Notes: generated from the sequence alone by a model not told the origin. 5,857 bases of DNA from Alphaproteobacteria bacterium (GCA_947373775.1 CANBZE010000139.1:1-5857), one strand, 5' to 3'; shown: positions 1-5,857, counted from the first letter of the stretch. Made by a program: numbers and translations.

Positions 1-1
1 T

Positions 2-160
2 GTCGACCTGACGCGCGAATGCGGCGCGGTGATCGTGGAAGCGCATGCCTTGAACGACAATGGCACCACATCGGTGATGAAGCCGCAAAGCCTGACGCAT
101 GGCGTTCTGGGCCCCAACCTGTTCGCCCAGGGCGGTGTGTTCCTGCTCAAGAAGAGCTAG
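2..160 (+). CDS. 3' end of an unrecognised protein-coding gene (partial)
   Basis: An open frame enters from the left edge and runs for 52 codons to a TAG at 158-160. The visible C-terminus includes CGAVIVEAHALNDNGTTS and ends GPNLFAQGGVFLLKKS. I do not recognise the family. The tail alternates hydrophobic and glycine-rich stretches and ends in two lysines and a serine, which suits the last strand of a soluble globular domain, but that is inference. The reading frame is chosen because it is open to the edge, has coding-like GC-rich third positions, and ends exactly where the convergent methyltransferase ends, sharing CTAG with its stop. Start, length and function lie outside the window. A competing 154-codon frame from base 19 runs antisense across the methyltransferase and is rejected. 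Confidence 0.6.
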   Translation, partial: VDLTRECGAVIVEAHALNDNGTTSVMKPQSLTHGVLGPNLFAQGGVFLLKKS

Positions 161-864
161 AAGTCTTCGGCGGCCTGCTGCAACGCGACTTTCGCGCCTT
201 TGGGCATCGGCGTGGCGGCGGCATAGAGCGACTTGGCCGCTTCCACCACATGCAAGCCGCCGATGCCGGGAAAGAATTTGCGGCCAAATCTTTCCCAGTT
301 GGTGCCCGACCCGCTGATGCCGTCAAAGGGCGGTGCATAGAGCGCGCGCGACCAGCGTACCGGCTCCAGCAGCGCGTCGCGCAGCAGGCGATCCAGTTCC
401 ATGCGCGAAAAGGGGCGGCCATGGCCGAAGGGCGACACCTGCACCTGGGCCCACAGGCTGGCGCGATTGGGCGCCACCAATAAAATCTTTCCTTCCGGCG
501 CCAGTACCCGCCACAACTGGCGCAGCAGCGGGCGCAGACTTTCGGCGGATTCCAGACCATGCACGATCAGGATGCGATCGAAGAACACATCGGGGAACGG
601 CAGCGCATCTTCCTCGCACACCAGCGCGGCGTTCCTGTCGCCATTTGGCGTCCAGGTGACAGCACCGAAGGGCGCCGGCATGGCGGCGATGGCGCGCTCG
701 GCCCCGGTGAACAACCGCGCATAGGGAATGGGAAAGCCGTAGCCCAGCACCCGCAACCCCCGCAGGTCGGGCCAGAGATTCTCGACATGGCGCAGGATCA
801 CCCGCTTGGCCAACTGGCCCAGCGGCTTGTTGTAAAAGGCGGTGAGTTCGCGCACGTCCTGCAT
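157..864 (-). CDS. Class I SAM-dependent methyltransferase, Methyltransf_11-like, 235 aa
   Basis: Predicted cytosolic Rossmann-fold methyltransferase of unknown substrate. With the ATG at 864, an N-terminal helix (residues 1-30, beginning MQDVRELTAFYNKPLG) precedes a modified motif I, LRVLGYGFPIPYARLF (37-52). The classic D-x-G-x-G-x-G is replaced by a GYGFPIPY loop. The post-motif segment DALPFPDVFFDRI (86-98) and the stretch LRQLWRVLAPEGKILLVAPNR (residues 114-134) are typical of Methyltransf_11 proteins. The frame is open back to a TTG at 930, but those 22 extra residues would be read through the divergent promoter region and look non-conserved, so the ATG is preferred. No good Shine-Dalgarno sequence precedes it. 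It is divergent from gloB, a neighbourhood I recall from alphaproteobacteria. Methyl transfer is likely; RNA, quinone or small-molecule substrates cannot be told apart from sequence. Confidence 0.85.
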   Translation of the reverse strand: MQDVRELTAFYNKPLGQLAKRVILRHVENLWPDLRGLRVLGYGFPIPYARLFTGAERAIAAMPAPFGAVTWTPNGDRNAALVCEEDALPFPDVFFDRILIVHGLESAESLRPLLRQLWRVLAPEGKILLVAPNRASLWAQVQVSPFGHGRPFSRMELDRLLRDALLEPVRWSRALYAPPFDGISGSGTNWERFGRKFFPGIGGLHVVEAAKSLYAAATPMPKGAKVALQQAAEDF

Positions 865-872
865 CGGCCCAA

Positions 873-900
873 AGTCTAAGCCCTGGGGACGGTTGTTCAA
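873..900 (-). promoter_or_regulatory. Candidate sigma-70 promoter for the methyltransferase
   Basis: On the minus strand TTGAAC (895-900) lies 16 bases from TAGACT (873-878), each matching the consensus at four of six positions. Transcription would begin near 866, only a couple of bases before the ATG at 864. That would give a nearly leaderless mRNA and would explain why no Shine-Dalgarno sequence is seen. The call rests on pattern matching only. Confidence 0.35.
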
Positions 901-920
901 AGACGCAGCTTTGCTACTGT
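893..920 (+). promoter_or_regulatory. Candidate sigma-70 promoter for gloB
   Basis: TTGTTC (893-898) is followed after 16 bases by TACTGT (915-920). The -10 is preceded by TGC at 912-914, giving an extended -10 form. The expected start point is near 927, just ahead of the AAGGAG ribosome binding site at 931-936. Each hexamer matches the consensus at only three positions, so this is tentative. Its -35 overlaps that of the opposing candidate promoter. Confidence 0.3.
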
Positions 921-941
921 CTCGCGCCAAAAGGAGACGCC

Positions 942-1697
942 ATGCCCGTCCAGATCGAGATTGTTCCCTGCCTGTCCGACAATTACGCCTATCTGGTGAA
1001 ATCGGGGGACCAATGCGCCATCGTGGACCCGTCGGAAGCCGCCCCGGTGCGCGCGGCGCTGGCCCGGACCGGGTGGAAGCTGACCCATATCCTGAACACC
1101 CACCATCACCTGGATCATTGCGGCGGCAATCTGGAGTTGAAGCAGGAGACGGGCGCCAAAGTCGTGGGTCCGGGCAAGGACGCGGCGCGCATTCCGGGGC
1201 TGGATGTCGGGGTGGATGAATCCACTGGATGGGAGTTCGACGGCCGCAAGGTTCAGGTGCTGGAAGTGCCGGCCCATACCAGGGGCGCCATCACATTCGT
1301 GATCGACGGCAATGCCTTTACCGGCGACACGCTGTTCACCCTGGGCTGCGGGCGGTTGTTCGAAGGCGATCCGCAGATGATGTGGACCAGCCTGTCCAAG
1401 CTGATGACCCTGCCCGACGATACTAAAATTTGGTGCGGGCATGAATATACCCAGAGCAATGGCCGCTTCGCGCTGACGCTTGAGCCGGGCAATGGCGATT
1501 TGAAAGCGCGGATGGACGATGTGAATGCGGCGCGGGGCGCGGCCAAGCCGACCGTGCCATCCACCCTGGAGCTGGAGAAGAAAACCAATCCCTTCCTGCG
1601 GCCGGACAGTGCGGAAATCCGCAAGTCACTGGGCATGGAGCAAGCCGGTGACGTCGCCGTATTCGGCGAGATCCGCGCGCGGAAAGATAAGTTTTAA
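942..1697 (+). CDS. gloB: Hydroxyacylglutathione hydrolase (glyoxalase II), 251 aa
   Basis: Hydrolyses S-lactoylglutathione to D-lactate and glutathione, the second step of cytosolic methylglyoxal detoxification. It opens with the usual glyoxalase II N-terminus (IEIVPCLSDNYAYLV, residues 5-19). The metallo-beta-lactamase metal motif is THHHLDH (53-59), supplying H54, H56, D58 and H59. Further ligands are H112 in VPAHTRG, D129 in FTGDTLF and H167 in WCGHEYT. GCGRLFEGD (135-143) is a family signature. The C-terminal HAGH domain contains the conserved NPFLR. All seven metal-binding positions are present and the length is normal for the family. The start is fixed by AAGGAG at 931-936, five bases upstream of the ATG. 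One small departure: the usual PGHTxGH reads PAHTRGA. The gene is probably monocistronic, since the next gene is convergent. Confidence 0.97.
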   Translation: MPVQIEIVPCLSDNYAYLVKSGDQCAIVDPSEAAPVRAALARTGWKLTHILNTHHHLDHCGGNLELKQETGAKVVGPGKDAARIPGLDVGVDESTGWEFDGRKVQVLEVPAHTRGAITFVIDGNAFTGDTLFTLGCGRLFEGDPQMMWTSLSKLMTLPDDTKIWCGHEYTQSNGRFALTLEPGNGDLKARMDDVNAARGAAKPTVPSTLELEKKTNPFLRPDSAEIRKSLGMEQAGDVAVFGEIRARKDKF

Positions 1698-1703
1698 GGA
1701 GCG

Positions 1704-1717
1704 TCGGCGAGAGCCGG
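1704..1717. other. Small GNRA-type hairpin between convergent genes
   Basis: In the 37-base gap between the gloB stop and the lipoprotein stop, CGGC (1705-1708) and GCCG (1713-1716) flank a GAGA tetraloop, with a possible fifth T-G pair. No T-run follows on either strand, so this is not a canonical intrinsic terminator. It is the only structure I see in the gap. Confidence 0.25.
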
Positions 1718-1734
1718 AGCGATCAAAAAGAAGC

Positions 1735-1938
1735 TTACTTCTTCTTAGGTTCGTCGCTGTCGAAGGGCGATGTCACGACATCGCCCACCGCGCCGACCAC
1801 CGAAGCGCCGGCGCCCACCACGGTAGAACCCGCGCTGACCACGGTGCTGGCAGCGTCATAGGCGATGCAGCCCGACAGAAGAACGGCCATGGCGGCAAAC
1901 ACTGCGGCAGTGACCGGTACACGCATGATGGAATCCAT
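1735..1938 (-). CDS. Small secreted lipoprotein with seven-residue quasi-repeats, 67 aa
   Basis: A short prolipoprotein. Residues 1-23 form a type II signal peptide with a basic residue near the start (R6), a hydrophobic core (VTAAVFAAMAVLL) and a lipobox LSGC that places the lipidated cysteine at C24. Residue +2 is Ile rather than Asp, which by the enterobacterial Lol rule would favour the outer membrane. The mature part is only 44 residues: four phased heptads STVVSAG, STVVGAG, ASVVGAV and GDVVTSP (31-58), then an acidic-basic tail SPFDSDEPKKK. The heptads place Val-Val at a fixed phase with small residues between, which suggests a packed helix or glycine-zipper-like strand; that is inference. 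The ATG at 1938 is preferred over an in-frame ATG at 1926 because a G-rich stretch precedes it. It is superficially like entericidin-type small lipoproteins, but I cannot assign a family. Confidence 0.8.
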   Translation of the reverse strand: MDSIMRVPVTAAVFAAMAVLLSGCIAYDAASTVVSAGSTVVGAGASVVGAVGDVVTSPFDSDEPKKK

Positions 1939-1956
1939 TTGAGCCCCCGCCCAACC

Positions 1957-1984
1957 GTTATATTTGACAACCCGGCGAGCTTAA
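1957..1984 (-). promoter_or_regulatory. Candidate promoter for the small lipoprotein
   Basis: On the minus strand TATAAC (1957-1962) matches the -10 consensus at five of six positions. A weak -35, TTAAGC (1979-1984), lies 16 bases upstream. The expected start near 1950 leaves a short leader that includes the G-rich stretch before the ATG at 1938. Confidence 0.35.
1964..1969 (+). promoter_or_regulatory. Consensus -35 box (TTGACA) upstream of the oxygenase gene
   Basis: A perfect TTGACA lies 60 bases ahead of the oxygenase ATG. No convincing -10 sits 16-18 bases downstream; the best is CCCAAT at 18. It could be the -35 of the oxygenase-MAPEG operon with a weak -10, or a chance match. It sits next to the opposing TATAAC of the lipoprotein promoter. 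Confidence 0.3.
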
Positions 1985-2029
1985 CCGCCCAATGGTCAAA
2001 ATCTCGCTAACCAGACCAAAGCCAAGGCG

Positions 2030-2629
2030 ATGTCGCAGATCCTGTTTCCCACCCGGCTCTACAAGGCGCAGCTGCCCAAACTGCAGGGCCTGGAGCAGAC
2101 CTGTTTGGGCCTGGCAGTGGAGGATTTGGCGGGCCGCCGCTGGTCCAAGGACCACGGCTATGGCGGCTATACATCGTATGCCTCGCTGAACGACCTGCCC
2201 CGCCGCGCCAGCATCTTCGCCGAGATGGAGCGCACCATTTCGGGACATGTGGGAAAATTTGCCCGCGAACTGCAGTTCGATCTGTCGGGCCGCAAACTGG
2301 TCTTGGACAGCCTGTGGGTGAACGTCATGGAGAAGGGCGCCGTGCATACCCCGCACATCCATCCCCATTCGGTGATCAGCGGCACTTACTATGTGACAGT
2401 GCCGCCCAAGTCCGGCGTCCTCCGCTTCGAGGATCCACGCCTGCCGATGATGATGGCGGCTCCGCTGCGCAAGACGAATGCGCGGCCCGAGAACCAAACC
2501 TTTGTGGACGTGACGCCCAAGCCCGGCATGCTGCTGTTGTGGGAAAGCTGGCTGCGCCACGGCGTGGAGCCCAATGCCGCACGCGGCCGTCGCATTTCCG
2601 TGAGCTTCAATTATCGCAACGACCAATAA
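2030..2629 (+). CDS. Putative 2OG-Fe(II) oxygenase, TIGR02466-like, 199 aa
   Basis: Resembles the TIGR02466 / 2OG-FeII_Oxy_5 family of double-stranded beta-helix dioxygenases; no physiological substrate is known to me. The core region WVNVMEKGAVHTPHIHPHS (96-114) followed by VISGTYYVTVPP holds the probable first metal ligands (H109 and H111). PKPGMLLLWESWLRHGVEPN (163-182) supplies the distal histidine H177. RRISVSFNYR (187-196) carries the arginine expected to bind the 2-oxoglutarate carboxylate. Length is normal for the family. The ATG at 2030 is the only sensible start: the frame is closed by TAA at 1982-1984, and a weak AAGG lies just upstream. The MAPEG gene follows after 16 bases, implying one transcript. 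Hydroxylation activity is inferred from family membership only. Confidence 0.85.
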   Translation: MSQILFPTRLYKAQLPKLQGLEQTCLGLAVEDLAGRRWSKDHGYGGYTSYASLNDLPRRASIFAEMERTISGHVGKFARELQFDLSGRKLVLDSLWVNVMEKGAVHTPHIHPHSVISGTYYVTVPPKSGVLRFEDPRLPMMMAAPLRKTNARPENQTFVDVTPKPGMLLLWESWLRHGVEPNAARGRRISVSFNYRNDQ

Positions 2630-2634
2630 CAACA

Positions 2635-2640
2635 GGGAGG
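2635..2640 (+). promoter_or_regulatory. Strong ribosome binding site for the MAPEG gene
   Basis: GGGAGG lies five bases before the ATG at 2646, inside the 16-base gap after the oxygenase stop. It is much stronger than the site before the oxygenase gene, so the membrane protein may be translated more heavily from a shared message. Confidence 0.7.
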
Positions 2641-2645
2641 ACATC

Positions 2646-3053
2646 ATGAACATCTTCGCCGGTTTGATCGAAATCCAGATGCTGTGCTGGGCCGTGGTAC
2701 TGGGGCTGGTGCAGCTCGTTGTCGCCACCACCCTCGCGACCAAGGACCAGGGTCTGGCCTACAATATGAGCGCGCGCGACCTGCCCGCGCCCTCAGTCAG
2801 CCCATTGACGGCGCGCATGCTGCGGGCCTTCGGCAACTTCCGCGAGACCTTCGTCTATTTCGCCGTGGCGGTGCTGGTGGTGACGGCGCTGGGCAAGACC
2901 AATGCGAGCTCGGCGCTGGGAGCGCAGATCTATTTCTGGGCGCGCGTCCTGTATGTGCCGGTTTATGCCGCCGGCATCCCGGTGGCGCGCACCCTGGTCT
3001 GGGCGGCGTCCATCTTCGGCCTGGTCACGGTGCTGCTGGCGGCGCTGGCCTGA
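2646..3053 (+). CDS. MAPEG-family four-helix membrane protein, 135 aa
   Basis: Member of the MAPEG superfamily (membrane-associated proteins in eicosanoid and glutathione metabolism). Family members in bacteria may have glutathione transferase or peroxidase activity, but most are uncharacterised. Four hydrophobic segments are visible: about 5-31, 68-83, 91-111 and 116-135. The loop between the first two carries ARMLRAFGNFRETF (56-69), matching the conserved R-A-x-x-N-x-x-E core that binds glutathione in characterised members. R100 and R115 (ARVLY, GIPVARTL) are also at positions often basic in the family. Length is typical. The start is set by GGGAGG at 2635-2640. It sits directly downstream of the 2OG-Fe(II) oxygenase and is probably co-expressed with it. 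The specific reaction is unknown; the glutathione link to nearby gloB may be coincidental. Confidence 0.88.
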   Translation: MNIFAGLIEIQMLCWAVVLGLVQLVVATTLATKDQGLAYNMSARDLPAPSVSPLTARMLRAFGNFRETFVYFAVAVLVVTALGKTNASSALGAQIYFWARVLYVPVYAAGIPVARTLVWAASIFGLVTVLLAALA

Positions 3054-3060
3054 TCTTCAC

Positions 3061-3077
3061 CCTCCCCTTAAGGGAGG
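3061..3077. repeat. Perfect short palindrome between convergent genes
   Basis: CCTCCC (3061-3066) and GGGAGG (3072-3077) form a six-pair GC stem around CTTAA, within the 36-base gap between the MAPEG stop and the small minus-strand gene's stop. No T-run follows on either strand. The CCCTCCCC-type sequence resembles dispersed palindromic intergenic repeats that I recall from GC-rich alphaproteobacteria, but copy number cannot be judged here. It may act as a bidirectional transcript end. Confidence 0.45.
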
Positions 3078-3089
3078 ATCGAAAGAAGC

Positions 3090-3302
3090 CTAGCCGCGCC
3101 GCTTGATGATGGCTTCCAGCTTGGCGGGGAGCTTGGAGACGAAATGCTCCCGGTCCCAGGCGACCTGCGCCTGTTCCAGAATCTTGGCCCGCGCCTCGGG
3201 CGGCAGGCCCGGCCAGGCGGCGATCACGCCTGAGCCCAACCGGCGCACCAGGCACTCATCCTCGGCGGGATATTTGAACGACTTGTCTTCCACGAACGCC
3301 AT
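3090..3302 (-). CDS. Small uncharacterised protein, 70 aa
   Basis: I do not recognise a named family. The protein starts MAFVEDKSFKYPAEDECLV, has a central helix-favouring segment (SGVIAAWPGLPPEARAKILE) and ends with the basic helix AKLEAIIKRRG. There is no signal peptide or membrane segment, so it is probably a small cytosolic helical protein. Charged and hydrophobic residues are spaced as in a folded helix bundle rather than random translation. The start is supported by AAGGG at 3312-3316, nine bases upstream of the ATG at 3302. It is convergent with the MAPEG gene and separated from it by a palindrome; upstream it faces the tail of the coiled-coil gene, transcribed in the same direction, across a 191-base spacer with hairpins. 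That spacing argues for its own promoter, which I could not identify. Confidence 0.7.
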   Translation of the reverse strand: MAFVEDKSFKYPAEDECLVRRLGSGVIAAWPGLPPEARAKILEQAQVAWDREHFVSKLPAKLEAIIKRRG

Positions 3303-3385
3303 GCGGCATCGCCCTTCTCTTTGACGGTTTCTAACAGGACCGGGCGAAGCGGGAACTTCTGCGCGACGGCATTACATGCGGGAGC

Positions 3386-3422
3386 AAAACTCAACCGGCC
3401 CAAAAGCTTAAACTCAGGCCGG
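3386..3422 (-). terminator. Second terminator-like hairpin downstream of the coiled-coil gene
   Basis: On the minus strand CCGGCC (3417-3422) pairs with GGCCGG (3395-3400) around a 16-base loop, followed by TTGAGTTTT, a broken T-rich tract. It lies just beyond the stronger hairpin at 3438-3479 and could serve as a backup terminator. Confidence 0.35.
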
Positions 3423-3437
3423 GCACATTGGGAACGG

Positions 3438-3479
3438 AAAAATCGCGGCCCCTTAAAGTTCCGCGTCAGCCAGGCCGCG
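3438..3479 (-). terminator. Probable intrinsic terminator of the rpoD-panD-coiled-coil unit
   Basis: On the minus strand CGCGGCC (3473-3479) pairs perfectly with GGCCGCG (3444-3450), a seven-pair all-GC stem, followed by ATTTTT (3438-3443). The loop is long at 22 bases, which weakens the call. It begins 14 bases after the coiled-coil gene's stop codon and is well placed to end transcription of the minus-strand block. Confidence 0.55.
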
Positions 3480-3493
3480 CACAGGCGCAGCGC

Positions 3494-3892
3494 CTAGTAG
3501 CGGCTGCCCTTCTTCTTGCCGGCCTTGCGGGCGGCATAGCGGGCGTCGCGCTTGGCCTTTTGCTCGATTTCCAGCTCTTCCTGGGCGCGGATGCGTTCTT
3601 CGTGCTCGCGTTCGGCCTGGGCCTTGGCTTCGATCTCGGCCAGGCGGCGTTCTTCCTCTTCCCGGGCGCGGCGCTTTTCCGCCTCGATGGCGGCTTTGGC
3701 CTTTTCCTCGGCACGCTGCTTGGCGCGCACATCGCGCGCAGCAGCGATGGCCAGGCGCTCACCGGCCTTGGCTTCGAAATTGACCTTGGCGGCTTCGGCG
3801 CGGGCCTTGGCCTTGGCCAGCATCTCGGAACGGGCCTTGGCGGCCGTTTCCATGCGATTGGAGAATTTTTCGTCGTCTTTGCGGGGAGGCAT
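3494..3892 (-). CDS. DUF6481-like charged coiled-coil protein, 132 aa
   Basis: A highly charged protein made almost entirely of Ala, Glu, Lys and Arg. Residues about 15-115 are predicted to be one long helix or coiled coil with repeated KAxAExE-type segments. The C-terminus RDARYAARKAGKKKGSRY (115-132) resembles the basic tail of the alphaproteobacterial DUF6481 proteins; I make that assignment from memory of the pattern, so it is tentative. The N-terminus MPPRKDDEKFSNRMETAAKA is hydrophilic, with no signal peptide. A cytosolic nucleic-acid- or ribosome-associated role is conceivable from the basic tail, but nothing shows it. The ATG at 3892 lies six bases after the panD stop, which favours translational coupling. 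No strong Shine-Dalgarno is seen. The plus-strand 308-codon frame over the same region is a low-complexity shadow. Confidence 0.82.
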   Translation of the reverse strand: MPPRKDDEKFSNRMETAAKARSEMLAKAKARAEAAKVNFEAKAGERLAIAAARDVRAKQRAEEKAKAAIEAEKRRAREEEERRLAEIEAKAQAEREHEERIRAQEELEIEQKAKRDARYAARKAGKKKGSRY

Positions 3893-3898
3893 GTGTCT

Positions 3899-4273
3899 TC
3901 AGGTTTCCATTATTCGCAGGGCCGGGCTCTGCGGCTTGTTGTTCGAATCCACCAGCAGCACGCGCGGCTGGAATGTCTTGGCCTGTGCCTCTTCCATGCG
4001 GGCATAAGCGACAATGATGACAAGATCATCCTTTTGGGCGAGGCGCGCGGCGGCGCCGTTGATGCCGATCATGCCGGAGCCGGCCGCGGCCGGAATGGCA
4101 TAGGTGGTGAACCGCTCGCCATTGTTGATGTTCAGCACATCCACCTGTTCATGCGGCAGGATGCCGGAGCGTTCCAGCAGCACCGAATCCACCGAGATGG
4201 AGCCCTCATAGTTGAGGTCGCACTGGGTCACCGTGGCGCGGTGGATTTTGCCTTTGAGCAGGGTCAGAAGCAT
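3899..4273 (-). CDS. panD: Aspartate 1-decarboxylase, pyruvoyl-dependent, 124 aa
   Basis: Converts L-aspartate to beta-alanine for pantothenate and coenzyme A synthesis. It is made as a proenzyme that self-cleaves between Gly24 and Ser25 in YEGSISVD (22-29), turning Ser25 into the pyruvoyl cofactor. With the ATG at 4273 the catalytic numbering matches E. coli PanD: K9, G24, S25, R54, T57, Y58 (in ERFTTYAI) and N72 (in GINGAAARL). These match points decide the start. The frame is open to a GTG at 4321, but the 16 extra residues would destroy the alignment and would translate an inverted repeat. A weak GGAA lies five bases upstream. It is a tetrameric cytosolic enzyme in known cases. The gene follows rpoD by 48 bases and precedes the coiled-coil gene by six. 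The C-terminal tail after AYARMEE is poorly conserved, as usual. Confidence 0.96.
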   Translation of the reverse strand: MLLTLLKGKIHRATVTQCDLNYEGSISVDSVLLERSGILPHEQVDVLNINNGERFTTYAIPAAAGSGMIGINGAAARLAQKDDLVIIVAYARMEEAQAKTFQPRVLLVDSNNKPQSPALRIMET

Positions 4274-4285
4274 CAGTTTTCCAGG

Positions 4286-4308
4286 GTCCCTAGCGACAGC
4301 GTAGGGAC
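4286..4308. promoter_or_regulatory. Seven-pair inverted repeat in the rpoD-panD gap
   Basis: GTCCCTA (4286-4292) and TAGGGAC (4302-4308) are perfect inverted repeats separated by nine bases. The repeat lies between the rpoD stop and the panD ATG, ending 12 bases from the ATG. No T-run follows on the minus strand, so it is not a standard terminator. It could be an RNA hairpin affecting panD translation or mRNA processing, or a protein operator. Confidence 0.4.
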
Positions 4309-4321
4309 GAATACCTTGCAC

Positions 4322-5857
<1,536 letters not shown>

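Noticed and set aside
19..483. A 154-codon plus-strand open frame at the left
   Set aside because: It overlaps the methyltransferase antisense and conflicts with the partial gene ending at 160. Its translation is Arg/Ala/Gln-rich without any motif.
865..930. Extended N-terminus of the methyltransferase from a TTG at 930
   Set aside because: It would be read through the gloB promoter region and adds residues with no family resemblance; the ATG at 864 fits the family start.
1958..2743. A 261-codon minus-strand open frame
   Set aside because: It runs antisense through the 2OG oxygenase, which has recognisable motifs. The frame is His/Gln/Ala-rich and matches nothing.
3600..3860. Recurrent GCCTTGGC/GGCCTTGG motifs, possibly a DNA repeat
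   Set aside because: They encode repeated Ala-Lys and Ala-Glu codons of the coiled-coil protein and are explained by its composition.
4274..4321. Extended N-terminus of PanD from a GTG at 4321
   Set aside because: The start at 4273 gives exact agreement with known PanD catalytic numbering, including Gly24-Ser25 and Tyr58.

Overview
The window is GC-rich, densely packed bacterial chromosome, most likely from an alphaproteobacterium. The best evidence is the RpoD sequence: an alphaproteobacterial-type segment ending in IIDLEAMYG after region 1.2, followed by a long non-conserved region. A glyoxalase II next to an atypical methyltransferase, and a Lys/Ala/Arg/Glu-rich coiled-coil protein ending in RDARYAARKAGKKK, fit that assignment. 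I see no mobile element, CRISPR array, tRNA, rRNA or defence island, and no gene-free stretch longer than about 190 bases.

Layout, left to right. Bases 2-160 hold the 3' end of an unrecognised plus-strand gene. It meets a minus-strand class I SAM-dependent methyltransferase (157-864) head-on, and the two stop codons share one CTAG. A 77-base divergent spacer follows, with candidate promoters whose -35 boxes overlap, then gloB (942-1697, hydroxyacylglutathione hydrolase). Convergent to gloB is a 67-residue lipoprotein gene (1735-1938, minus) with a seven-residue quasi-repeat. A second divergent spacer (1939-2029) leads to a plus-strand pair: a TIGR02466-like 2OG-Fe(II) oxygenase (2030-2629) and, 16 bases on, a four-helix MAPEG-family membrane protein (2646-3053). 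A short palindrome separates this pair from an unrecognised 70-residue minus-strand protein (3090-3302). A 191-base spacer with two terminator-like hairpins comes next. The rest is one minus-strand block read from the right edge: rpoD (4322-5857, 5' end outside the window), panD (3899-4273) and a DUF6481-like coiled-coil gene (3494-3892).

How the genes relate. gloB completes glutathione-dependent methylglyoxal detoxification, and panD makes beta-alanine for pantothenate and CoA. The rpoD-panD-coiled-coil block has gaps of 48 and 6 bases, shows no terminator inside it, and ends at tandem hairpins, so co-transcription is plausible. The 48-base rpoD-panD gap contains a perfect 7-bp inverted repeat. 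The oxygenase and MAPEG genes look like a two-gene operon of unknown physiological role. Overall this is mainly housekeeping territory. I did not find a convincing new multi-gene system; the points most worth checking are small regulatory structures, unusual active-site motifs and the repeat-bearing lipoprotein.
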